Source: Deltaproteobacteria bacterium (GTDB lineage: Bacteria > Desulfobacterota > Desulfuromonadia > Desulfuromonadales > Geopsychrobacteraceae). From it: DNA of 59,489 nt. Below, in pieces: positions 34,971 through 42,709 of the stretch. The position numbers were made by a program, and so were the translations under genes. The notes under the pieces were generated by a model, which saw only the letters and a list, made by a program, of their open reading frames with translations, ran no database searches and had not been told where the DNA came from. The stretch covers positions 1 through 59,489 of the forward strand of contig JAJRWH010000053.1 of the NCBI GenBank assembly GCA_024276935.1, read 5' to 3'. How positions within the stretch are numbered: the first letter of the stretch is position 1; each line of letters starts with the position of its first letter.

Positions 34971-36158
34971 GTGCTTCTGAAAATCTTTAAAATGGTTCCG
35001 CAGGAGCAACGCCCCATGTTGCGATTTCTGATTGTTCAGACAACGGCTTCGGTTGTTGGCCTGCAGTGCTGGATGATCCTGTTCAACAACTTTGCAGTTG
35101 AGCAGGCGGGTCTGGATGGTTTGCAAATCGGGGTGATCGGCTCGGTTCGTGAGATTCCGGGATTTTTGGCCCTGCTGGCTATTTTTGTCATGCTGGTCAT
35201 CCGTGAGCACCGCCTTTCCTCCCTGTCGATCATCTGTCTGGGGCTTGGCATTGGCCTGACAGGTCTGATGCCAAGTTTTTATGGCCTGGTGATCAGCACG
35301 CTGATCATGAGCTTTGGTTTTCACTACTACGAAACAACCAACCAGTCACTCACCTTGCAGTATTTTGACATCGCGACCTCGCCTCTGGTTTTTGGTCGTT
35401 TGCGCAGCCTGGCGGCGGCAACCAGTATCGCCATTGGCCTGCTGTTGTTTCTCATGGGCCTGTTCTTCAGCTACAAGATCATGTTTCTGTCTGTTGGCAG
35501 TTTGATTGTTGCCGCAGGGCTCTGGGGCATGCAGCAGGACCCAACCCATCGCAAAGTTCCGCCGCAGCATCACAAAATGATCGTTCGCCGCAAATATATG
35601 CTCTATTACTTTCTCACCTTTATGGCGGGGGCCAGACGACAGATTTTTATCGCTTTTTCGGTCTATCTGCTGGTCAAGGTTTTCACGTGTACCGTGACAG
35701 AAATCACCCTGCTCTTTGTGCTGAACAATCTCGTCAACTATATCCTCAGCCCATTGATAGGCCGAGCCATTGTTCACTTTGGTGAACGTAAGGTTCTGTC
35801 CCTTGAGTATGGCGGCCTGATTGCCATTTTTATCACCTACACTCTCAGTGGTTCCAAGTGGCTGGTTGTTTTGATGTATATCTTTGACCACATTCTGTTT
35901 AATTTTGCGATTGCGATCCGAACCTATTTTCAAAAGGTCGCCGATCCGCAGGATATTTCCCCGAGCATGGCTGTTGGCTTTACGATCAACCACATTGCTG
36001 CAGTGGTCATGCCCGCTATTGGTGGCGCCTTGTGGATGATCGATTATCGGATTCCCTTTTTTGCCGGGGCAGGTCTCAGCCTGATTTCTCTGCTGGCAGT
36101 CCAGCGGATTCCGCATCCGGCGGATTTGTCACCCCCCCCAGGCAGCGCAGTAATCTGA
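34971..36158 (+). CDS. MFS transporter
   Basis: 395 residues. The GTG at 34971 has GAAAGGA about 8 nt upstream; an ATG at 34992 is the alternative. It has about 11-12 hydrophobic helices in two halves, with a central cytoplasmic loop (DPTHRKVPPQHHKMIVRRKYM). Motifs seen include VREIPGFLALLAIF and FGRLRSLAAATSIAIG. It resembles MFS proteins of unknown substrate in deltaproteobacteria; no substrate can be assigned. A terminator-like hairpin with T-run follows at 36166-36216. Confidence 0.75.
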   Translation: MLLKIFKMVPQEQRPMLRFLIVQTTASVVGLQCWMILFNNFAVEQAGLDGLQIGVIGSVREIPGFLALLAIFVMLVIREHRLSSLSIICLGLGIGLTGLMPSFYGLVISTLIMSFGFHYYETTNQSLTLQYFDIATSPLVFGRLRSLAAATSIAIGLLLFLMGLFFSYKIMFLSVGSLIVAAGLWGMQQDPTHRKVPPQHHKMIVRRKYMLYYFLTFMAGARRQIFIAFSVYLLVKVFTCTVTEITLLFVLNNLVNYILSPLIGRAIVHFGERKVLSLEYGGLIAIFITYTLSGSKWLVVLMYIFDHILFNFAIAIRTYFQKVADPQDISPSMAVGFTINHIAAVVMPAIGGALWMIDYRIPFFAGAGLSLISLLAVQRIPHPADLSPPPGSAVI

Positions 36159-36165
36159 AAAGCGT

Positions 36166-36216
36166 CTGCCAGGCCACCAGACGGGCATTTCACCCTGGCG
36201 GTCTTGCTTTTTTCTC
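36166..36216 (+). terminator. terminator after the MFS transporter gene
   Basis: CTGCCAGG (36166-36173) pairs with CCTGGCGG (36194-36201), 7 of 8 with a wobble, followed by TCTTGCTTTTTTCT. It lies 8 bp after the MFS stop codon. Confidence 0.55.
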
Positions 36217-36317
36217 CCCGAGAATGGTAAAAACAACCCGTTAATCGTAATTTAACCGGCTTGGGCACAATGTCAGCTCACCCTGTCTGCCCGCTCCCCA
36301 TCTTAAAAGAAACCATC

Positions 36318-36905
36318 ATGACACTCTTTTTTATTCTTCTCTTCAGTTACCTGATCGGCGCCATCCCCACTGGCGTCATTCTCACCCGGCTGGTTGGTGG
36401 AGAGGATGTACGCAATGCAGGCAGCGGCAATATCGGCGCCACCAATGTTTATCGGGTCGCGGGAAGAACGCTGGGCATTCTGACTCTGGTCGGTGATTGC
36501 CTAAAAGGCCTGTTGCCCGTTCTGCTGGCAGGATCCTATTTCAACCTGAATCTGACCCATACCGCCCTGGTCGCGCTGGCGGCCTTTTTGGGCCACTGCT
36601 ATCCGATCTACCTCGGTTTCAAAGGCGGCAAAGGGGTGGCGACGGCCCTGGGTATCTTTCTGGTGCTTTCTCCTCTGGCGGTCTTGTGTGCGCTGGTTGT
36701 GTTTATTATCGTTCTTTTCAGCTGGCGTTTTATCTCGCTGGCTTCTATCAGTGCTGCGGCCTCAGCGCCCCTTATGGTCCTTGTTTTTGAGGGCTACAAC
36801 CCGCTCTTTGCTGCCACCCTGATTATTGCCGGGATCGTTATCTGGCGTCATCGCTCCAATATTGAACGTTTACGCAGCGGCACCGAAAACCGCTTCAATC
36901 TCTAG
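36318..36905 (+). CDS. plsY: glycerol-3-phosphate acyltransferase PlsY
   Basis: 195 residues from the ATG at 36318. Several membrane helices and the PlsY motifs are seen: SYLIGAIPTGVIL, NAGSGNIGATNVYRVAGR, GHCYPIYLGFKGGKGVATALG and RHRSNIERLRSGTENRF. It transfers an acyl group from acyl-phosphate to glycerol-3-phosphate in the inner membrane, the first acylation in phospholipid synthesis. The mltG gene starts 9 bp after its stop, so the two are probably cotranscribed. The ribosome site is weak. Confidence 0.95.
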   Translation: MTLFFILLFSYLIGAIPTGVILTRLVGGEDVRNAGSGNIGATNVYRVAGRTLGILTLVGDCLKGLLPVLLAGSYFNLNLTHTALVALAAFLGHCYPIYLGFKGGKGVATALGIFLVLSPLAVLCALVVFIIVLFSWRFISLASISAAASAPLMVLVFEGYNPLFAATLIIAGIVIWRHRSNIERLRSGTENRFNL

Positions 36906-36914
36906 AGATCCCGC

Positions 36915-37907
36915 ATGCGTTCGCTTGTGCGTTTATGTTGCATTTTCATCCTGCTGGCTGGCCTTGCCTCTGGCATCGGCTGGTGGATGCTGTCTCCTGT
37001 GGCGCCTCCACCGGGCAGTTCATTGACCGTCAAAACGGGCAGCTCACTAATTCAGGTTGCCAACCGGCTGGCCGAACAAAAAATTATTCGTTCGGCTCTG
37101 GTTTTTCGTCTTTTGGCCCGCCTGCAAAACAGGGATGCTACAATCCAGGCCGGAACCTACACTTTTTCCCAACCCGCCAGCCCGAATACAATCCTCAACC
37201 GCCTTGTCAGCGGGGATGTTGTGCAACGGCAGGTGACCTTTCCTGAAGGGTTCAGCCTGCGGCAGATCGTTGATCGCCTGGCAGCAAAGGGCCTCGCCGA
37301 TCAGAACAAGCTGTGGATACTTGCCCATGACCCTGCGTTACTGAACGAACTGGGCATCAACGCCCAAAGCCTTGAAGGATATCTGTATCCCGAAACTTAT
37401 CGTTTTGCGCCCGGAATCAGCGAAACGGAACTTCTGCGGATGATGGTGACAGAATTTAACCGTCAGTTCAGCCGCCTGCAAAAAGCCCTCGATAACAACC
37501 TGCCTCTCACCAGACACCAACTGGTCACCCTGGCGTCGATTATTCAGAAAGAAACCGGACGCGACGATGAAATGCCGCTGATCTCTTCGGTTTTTCATAA
37601 TCGCCTGAAACGGAATATTCCGCTGCAAACCGACCCGACGGTCATTTACGGCATCAGCCATTTCAACGGCAATCTGACCCGTAAAGATCTTCAGCGGCCC
37701 TCACCCTACAATACCTACCTGAACCGGGGTCTTCCCCCCGGACCGATTGCCAGCCCTGGCTATAACGCCCTGCTGGCAGCGGCGCGTCCTGCTGACAGCC
37801 GCTATCTCTATTTTGTCGCCCGGGGTGATGGCAGGCACCAGTTTTCACGCACCCTGAAAGAACATAATCGGGCTGTCCGCAAATACCAGTTACGGCGGCG
37901 GCGATAG
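36915..37907 (+). CDS. mltG: endolytic murein transglycosylase MltG
   Basis: 330 residues with one N-terminal membrane anchor (CCIFILLAGLASGIGWW), a LysM-like domain region (VKTGSSLIQVANRLAEQKII) and the YceG catalytic domain with LEGYLYPETYRF, ASIIQKETGRDDEMP (catalytic Glu), FHNRLKRNIPLQTDPTVIYG and YNTYLNRGLPPGPIASPG. It cleaves nascent peptidoglycan and limits glycan strand length. The length is normal. It follows plsY directly. Confidence 0.95.
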   Translation: MRSLVRLCCIFILLAGLASGIGWWMLSPVAPPPGSSLTVKTGSSLIQVANRLAEQKIIRSALVFRLLARLQNRDATIQAGTYTFSQPASPNTILNRLVSGDVVQRQVTFPEGFSLRQIVDRLAAKGLADQNKLWILAHDPALLNELGINAQSLEGYLYPETYRFAPGISETELLRMMVTEFNRQFSRLQKALDNNLPLTRHQLVTLASIIQKETGRDDEMPLISSVFHNRLKRNIPLQTDPTVIYGISHFNGNLTRKDLQRPSPYNTYLNRGLPPGPIASPGYNALLAAARPADSRYLYFVARGDGRHQFSRTLKEHNRAVRKYQLRRRR

Positions 37908-37964
37908 GCAAACACCCTGATTTTCTGGTAGAATGGGATTTCATTAAAATTGCTGGAGGAGAAA

Positions 37965-38297
37965 TTGAGCGATTATTACGAGCATGATGATCTGAAAAAA
38001 TTCGCTGAGATCGGCAAGGATGCACCGGAACTGGCGCAGAAATTCTTTGATTACTACGGTGCGGTTTTTGCCGAAGGAGAATTGAGTGCCCGGGAAAAAG
38101 CCTTGATCGCTCTGGCCGTTGCCCACACGGTTCAATGCCCTTACTGTATCGATGCTTATACCACCTCATGCCTCGAAAAAGGTTCAAATCTGGGCGAGAT
38201 GACCGAGGCGGTTCACGTTGCCAATGCTATCCGTGGCGGGGCCTCCCTGGTCCATGGAATCCAGATGCGCAAACTGGCGGAAAAGGTTTCTCTTTAA
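37965..38297 (+). CDS. AhpD-like carboxymuconolactone-decarboxylase-fold protein linked to ArsS
   Basis: 110 residues. Start chosen at the TTG at 37965, with GGAGGAG ending 3 nt upstream; a TTG at 37950 would place the ribosome site inside the gene. It has AREKALIALAVAHTVQCPYCIDAYT, the CxxC redox motif of AhpD-type proteins, here with Cys at both places. HVANAIRGGASLVHGIQ follows, as in the family. Small AhpD-like proteins are regularly found just before arsenosugar radical SAM genes, some as selenoproteins. The stop (TAA) directly abuts the arsS ATG. Confidence 0.85.
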   Translation: MSDYYEHDDLKKFAEIGKDAPELAQKFFDYYGAVFAEGELSAREKALIALAVAHTVQCPYCIDAYTTSCLEKGSNLGEMTEAVHVANAIRGGASLVHGIQMRKLAEKVSL

Positions 38298-39266
38298 ATG
38301 AAAGATACGCTGCATAACCGCTTCGAGCAGCGCCTGGCCAAGGAAGAAATCAGCCTGCTCCGTGCGACCACCCAGATCCTGCAAGTCAATACCGGGCTTT
38401 TATGTGATCTCAAATGTCGCCACTGCCATCTCTCGGCCGGACCAGGTCGTCAGGAGATCATGAGTCAAGCGACCATGCAACAGATGATTGACTACGCAAC
38501 GCGCAACAGGTTTACCACCATCGACATCACCGGCGGCGCCCCCGAGCTGATCCCGCATCTTGATCAGTTATTGACCGGACTGGCCCCCCTGACCTCGCAT
38601 CTGATTCTGCGCACCAACCTGACCGCCCTGTCTCAGCCTGACAAAAAACCACTGCTCGACCTGCTCGTCAAGCTCAAGGTTATTCTGGTGGCTTCTTTCC
38701 CCTCGACCAATGAAGGGCAGCTGGCAGCCCAGCGTGGCGAAGGAGTCATGGATCCATCGCTGAAGATGCTCAAGCAGCTTAACAAGCTTGGCTATGGCAT
38801 AGAAAACAGTGGGCTGGAACTGAATCTGGCGGCCAACCCTTCGGGGGCCTTTATGCCGACAGCCCAGGAAGCGGCTGAGCGTAAATTCAAGCGCGATCTA
38901 GCCCGCAAGTGGGACCTGCATTTCAACAATCTGTTTATTTTTGCCAATATGCCTCTGGGCCGTTTTGCTGACTGGCTGCATCAAACCGGCAACTTCACCA
39001 GCTACATGGAAAAACTCCAGGCAGGCTTTAACCCCTGCACCCTGGATGGGCTGATGTGCCGGACATTGGTTTCGGTGGCCTGGGACGGCTTCGTCTACGA
39101 TTGCGATTTCAACCAGGCGGCCAATATCCCGCTGGGCGGAAAACCTGTCCATATCAGTGAACTCGAAGGACTTCCAGAAAGGGGGACTGCCATTGCCGTT
39201 GGCGAGCATTGCTTTGCATGCACCGCCGGCTCTGGCTTTACCTGAGGTGGGGAGCTACCTGCCTAG
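38298..39266 (+). CDS. arsS: radical SAM protein ArsS (arsenosugar biosynthesis family), probable selenoprotein
   Basis: 322 residues if the TGA at 39243-39245 encodes Sec316; the stop is TAG at 39264. The radical SAM motif is LLCDLKCRHCHLSAGP (CxxxCxxC), with TTIDITGGAPELIPH and a C-terminal DUF3641-like domain (MCRTLVSVAWDGFVYDCDFNQ). Its end reads HCFACTAGSGFT-U-GGELPA. Family members end in a C-x2-C-x-AG...CGG tail, so UGA replaces the last Cys and the usual GG follows. Without recoding the protein lacks that tail only. The family is tied to arsenosugar synthesis through co-occurrence with methyltransferases; none is visible here. Coupled to the AhpD-like gene. Confidence 0.82.
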
Positions 39267-39276
39267 TTAGGCGGGT
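39243..39276 (+). promoter_or_regulatory. candidate bacterial SECIS element in arsS
   Basis: After the UGA (39243-39245), 18 nt separate it from the apical loop TAGTTA (39264-39269), flanked by the stem ACCTGCC/GGCGGGT (39257-39263 and 39270-39276), 7 bp with one G-U. The loop contains GU and coincides with the TAG stop codon. This fits the known size and position limits of bacterial SECIS elements. Confidence 0.65.
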
Positions 39277-39296
39277 CAAGAATCAACAAGGGAAAA

Positions 39297-40058
39297 CTAG
39301 TCAATAACCCCCTGATCCGGCATCTTGAGATAGAGATCGTACTCCTTGAAAATCTGCTGACGGTCAATTTGCCTGAACAGCCCGTCAAGCCTCTTTTTCA
39401 GCCTGGTTCCGGCGGTATCGTTTCTGACTGCCATTCCGGCAGGGGCCGGATTAAGCGGAAGTTTACGATAATGAATCTTTTTGATCTGCAATCGCCTTAA
39501 GGTTGAGATGGTCGAGGCCCGTTCAAACCAGAACGCATCGATCCGGCCAAGTTGCAACATCTTCAACAGACTTGCCAGATCACCCGGATAAAAGTTTTTC
39601 AGGGGCAGGCCCAAAAGTTTGCTGGCAAACTCTTCATTGCCCCGCGGAATACCAATTTTCAGGTTGGCCAGATTGTTCAACTTGTCTTCATCCAGCACAT
39701 AGATATCTGTCACGACCGGAATATGAAATTCAAGTTCCTGGGCATAGGTATAGAAATGCCCGGCTTCTGCCTGATAAGGGGTATGACCGATCAGCTGAAG
39801 GGTATTTTTTCCAAGTTCACTCTTTGCTCTGCTGTACGGCATACACTCGATATCAAACTTAAGATCAGATACCGCCTCGACTGCCCGCAGCAATGCGATT
39901 GTGTAGCCCTGAGATTCTTTGACAATCAGCGGTGGCAGAGGCTCAAGCCCAACCTTGATGGTGGCGGGATAGGCCCATGAAGCAAACAGAAGAATAGCCC
40001 AAACAGTAAACACCTGAGCCCATTTCTTGTTTGCAAAAGAGTCTGTATTGATGATCAT
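39297..40058 (-). CDS. periplasmic amino-acid-type substrate-binding protein (SBP_bac_3)
   Basis: 253 residues from the ATG at 40058, with AAAGG about 7 nt upstream. A signal peptide (FTVWAILLFASWAYPATI) is followed by SBP_bac_3-type motifs: VGLEPLPPLIVKESQGYTIALLRAVE, MPYSRAKSELG and the sequence LKIGIPRGNEEFASKLLGL near the middle. It lacks neighbours for a transporter and may feed a sensor or other system. It is convergent with arsS (30 bp between stops), and the group II intron lies upstream at 40219-42341. Confidence 0.75.
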   Translation of the reverse strand: MIINTDSFANKKWAQVFTVWAILLFASWAYPATIKVGLEPLPPLIVKESQGYTIALLRAVEAVSDLKFDIECMPYSRAKSELGKNTLQLIGHTPYQAEAGHFYTYAQELEFHIPVVTDIYVLDEDKLNNLANLKIGIPRGNEEFASKLLGLPLKNFYPGDLASLLKMLQLGRIDAFWFERASTISTLRRLQIKKIHYRKLPLNPAPAGMAVRNDTAGTRLKKRLDGLFRQIDRQQIFKEYDLYLKMPDQGVID

Positions 40059-40267
40059 CCTGCCACCTTTGAAGATACCCCCCAATCCACCTGCCCGACC
40101 GGAACCGACCTCGCCAGTAGGGTTCAAACTATACCAGAAGAAAAATTGTCTCGTAGGCCACTCAGTAAAAAACAGGTTTCTTGCTGTAACCACCCACAGC
40201 GATCCTGTTTAGTTCGCAATCGAGTAGGGTGAGGTGAGTGAACAACCAGCTCACCTCATCCCTCTCA

Positions 40268-40300
40268 CAGAACCGTGCGTACGGGCCTCGTACACGGCTC
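40268..40300 (-). ncRNA. group II intron domain V (catalytic hairpin)
   Basis: The minus-strand sequence starts GAGCCG and ends CGGTTCT, giving the conserved 34-nt domain V hairpin with a 2-nt bulge and terminal tetraloop-like GGCC. It lies about 18 nt beyond the maturase stop. This is the most conserved part of group II introns and confirms the element type. Confidence 0.8.
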
Positions 40301-40317
40301 CTGTCCATTCTTCTCTC

Positions 40318-41586
40318 TCAATAATTCTGAGGCAGGTAACCCGTCTCGACTCTGCTTAACTCAAAAAGTCCCAGTTCCCATAACCAGCTGTTGGGTATCG
40401 CATAGTTGGCCAATGGACTTGCGGCATTACGCCACGAGTTCATTTTGACGGCCTTGAAGTCGCCCTTGTAGCCAAGCTGCCTCAGTCGCCGATGGAGCCG
40501 TTGCGGCTTCTTCCATAACGTCAACTGCTTGGCTCGCAAGCGTCTGCGAATCCAGCTTGCCAGTTCTCGAAACTGGTTGCGACAATTGGCTACCCGAAAA
40601 TAGTTGGCAAAGCCCCTCAGCAGTGGATTCAGGTCAGAGATGACCTTCTCCAGATTGACCGGGGAGTTTCGCCGGGTGATGCTTCGCACTTTCTGTTTGA
40701 GCTGACCGAGTTTATCCGGCTGGATTCGGGTATATCGGCTATCAATAATCACGCCGAGATAATAAACCCCTTTCCCGCTATGGACAATCCGGGTCTTGCG
40801 TTCATTGACAGTCAGCAGAAGCTCTTTTTCCAGATAACTTTGTGCCACTTTGAGGGCGTTTTCTGCCCCTCTTTTTGAGCAGCTCAGAATCAGGATATCA
40901 TCCGCATAACGGACGATCCGATGCCCTCGGTTCTTCATGTATTGATCGAAGGCATCGAGATAGACGTTGGCAATCAGCGGGCTAATCACGCCGCCTTGCG
41001 GACTTCCCAGTCTGCCTGGTTGCCAGTCGCCATCAACCATGATTCCGCTTTGCAGAAACATGCGCAGCAATCCAAGAATGCTTCCATCGGTCACCTTGCG
41101 GCGAAAGCCCTGAATGATGAGATCATGGTTCAGGGTGTCGAAACACCGGGAAAGATCCATATCCACCACCCAGCGCCTTCGATAGCGCCGAATAAACAGG
41201 CTGGCTTTGGCGATGGCCTGATGACAGCTTCGTCCCGGCCGGTAGCCGTAGCTTGACGGATGAAAATCTGGATCAAAGATCGGCTGCAATATGTCCAGCA
41301 GGGTCTGCTGGACAACACGGTCGCGAACCGCCGGGATGCCGAGCTTTCGCACTCCGCCGTCCGGCTTGGGGATTTCTACCCGCCGCACTGGCTTTGGTCG
41401 ATAGCTCTTGTCCTTTAGTTCGCAGACAAGTTGGGCAATTTCTTCGGGTAGGTGCTTGGTAAAATCCGCGACGCTCTGGCCATCGATTCCGGCTGCGCCC
41501 TGGTTGGATTTAACCTTTGCAAATGCTCGAAGGAGCCTCTGTTCTTGTAACATTCGGTCATAGAGACTGTAGTAAATTCGCACCAT
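40318..41586 (-). CDS. group II intron reverse transcriptase/maturase
   Basis: 422 residues. It has the reverse transcriptase motifs GYRPGRSCHQAI, VVDMDLSRCFDTLNH, GSPQGGVISPLIANVYL and the YADD catalytic box (RYADDILILSCS). The domain X (maturase) region near FANYFRVANCRNQFRELASWIRR follows. There is no C-terminal HNH endonuclease (CxxC...HH), so retrohoming would depend on nicked or single-stranded targets. The ends (AASPLANYAIPNSWLWELGLFEL) match other endonuclease-free bacterial intron proteins. Intact, so possibly mobile. Confidence 0.93.
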   Translation of the reverse strand: MVRIYYSLYDRMLQEQRLLRAFAKVKSNQGAAGIDGQSVADFTKHLPEEIAQLVCELKDKSYRPKPVRRVEIPKPDGGVRKLGIPAVRDRVVQQTLLDILQPIFDPDFHPSSYGYRPGRSCHQAIAKASLFIRRYRRRWVVDMDLSRCFDTLNHDLIIQGFRRKVTDGSILGLLRMFLQSGIMVDGDWQPGRLGSPQGGVISPLIANVYLDAFDQYMKNRGHRIVRYADDILILSCSKRGAENALKVAQSYLEKELLLTVNERKTRIVHSGKGVYYLGVIIDSRYTRIQPDKLGQLKQKVRSITRRNSPVNLEKVISDLNPLLRGFANYFRVANCRNQFRELASWIRRRLRAKQLTLWKKPQRLHRRLRQLGYKGDFKAVKMNSWRNAASPLANYAIPNSWLWELGLFELSRVETGYLPQNY

Positions 41587-42341
41587 CTCACCTTACCTGC
41601 GTTTCTCTCCCCGGCTCAATCCGCAGCGCCTGCGATTCTTGGCCCAAAGTGCTGTTCCGTTCTATCCCGATGGGCAATATAGAACAGCAGGGTTCGGGTT
41701 GCTTAAGCATGGACGGTTCGATGGCGCAGTCGATGAGTTCATCAACCGCGATCATCGGGCCTCGCCTCGTCAAGCGACTTTGTGTCCGGCATTGCGTCTT
41801 GCCAGCCGATTCGAAGAAACCTCGAATGAACTTCATCCCTTCGCATTCCGATGAGGCTTTTGGCGCTCACCGGCCCCTGCCGACACTTGCGACAGGTCGT
41901 CCCGGTTTTATCCTCCAGTCTGTTACCAGCTTTCACAGGCCGGGACTTCATCACTACTACGGAATCATCTGCCACCTCGCACCGCATCAAAAGGCCTTGA
42001 GTTTCCTCTTGTGCCTTCCTTACCCAAATCTCTGACCGAGAGAATCGGGACAATACGAGGTTTCCCCAGTTACCTCTGGCTCCCTGTAAACTACGCCATC
42101 CTCAATCACGCTACGGATTACGATCAGGTATCGGGCTTTGCGCTATTTGGCACGCTTACCCATCCGCAGCACCGAATCAGGTTCGCTTGCGCTATGTGCA
42201 GTTCACTTCCTATCGCTGCCTTCAGACCCTGCCGTTGCCAGCAACGCCCTTGCGATTCGGATTGTCTTCCCCCTGATCGGGGCGACGCCTGTCTCTTTCA
42301 ACAGGCCGGGTTTGCCAGCTACGCTGGGCAAACCAAAAAAA

Positions 42342-42377
42342 GGCCCTGATACACTCAGTGCATCAGGGCCTTTCAGA
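42342..42377 (-). terminator. rho-independent terminator after the cupin gene
   Basis: AAAGGCCCTGAT and ATCAGGGCCTTT pair over 12 bp with an 11-nt loop that can itself pair (CACT/AGTG). On the minus strand the stem is followed by seven T. It ends the sfrB-sfrA-cupin transcript, and the group II intron lies immediately beyond it. Confidence 0.85.
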
Positions 42378-42395
42378 TTATCAACTCAACTTGCT

Positions 42396-42707
42396 TCATC
42401 CTGCTGAAATACTTGCAAAAACCAACCCCTCGCTGCCAGTATTCTTGATCCCGTGGGACTCACCAGCCGGGGCAATCAACAGGGTTCCCGGTTGCACCGC
42501 AACCGGCTCCTGACCCTCTGCCAGATAATCACCCTGTCCTTCAAGAACAACCCAGTAGTGATCCCCGGCATGAACATGAGGCTTGATCCCCTGGCCCGGC
42601 AACAAACACCAGAGATTCATGCGGCCATGGGCGGTTTTGCCCAGTTCGACCTTATTGGCCTTTTCGTCGGAATAGGCAACCTTATCCTGGTAATTTGCGT
42701 AGTCCAT
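42396..42707 (-). CDS. single-domain cupin protein
   Basis: 103 residues from the ATG at 42707; AAAGG 6 nt upstream is inside the last codons of sfrA, so the gene is translationally linked to it. The cupin barrel motifs are LPGQGIKPHVHAGDHYWVVLEGQG (His-x-His, Glu) and GTLLIAPAGESHGIKN (second His). Metal ligands of a 1-domain cupin are thus present. A metal-bound sensor or enzyme role is possible; no function can be assigned. It is the last gene before the terminator, and shares a transcript with sfrA. Confidence 0.8.
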   Translation of the reverse strand: MDYANYQDKVAYSDEKANKVELGKTAHGRMNLWCLLPGQGIKPHVHAGDHYWVVLEGQGDYLAEGQEPVAVQPGTLLIAPAGESHGIKNTGSEGLVFASISAG

Positions 42708-42709
42708 GA

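Larger units (their letters stand above)
40219..42341 (-). mobile_element. group II intron (boundaries approximate at the 5' end)
   Basis: On the minus strand a typical domain V (positions 40300-40268, GAGCCGTGTACGAG...ACGGTTCT with the AGC triad) is followed by a domain VI hairpin (40262-40223, GAGGTGAG/CTCACCTC) and an intron-like 3' end near 40219 (CTACTCGAT). The reverse transcriptase/maturase lies within. About 750 bp of ribozyme sequence precedes the ORF. The 5' end could not be fixed to a GUGYG motif; it lies near 42341, just past a transcription terminator. The 809-bp interval 41587-42395 holds this RNA and no gene. Confidence 0.8.

Noticed and set aside
41742-42349. Several 70-170-codon open frames in both directions between the maturase and the cupin gene
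   Set aside because: This interval is the ribozyme part of the group II intron; the frames overlap on both strands with no ribosome sites or domains.
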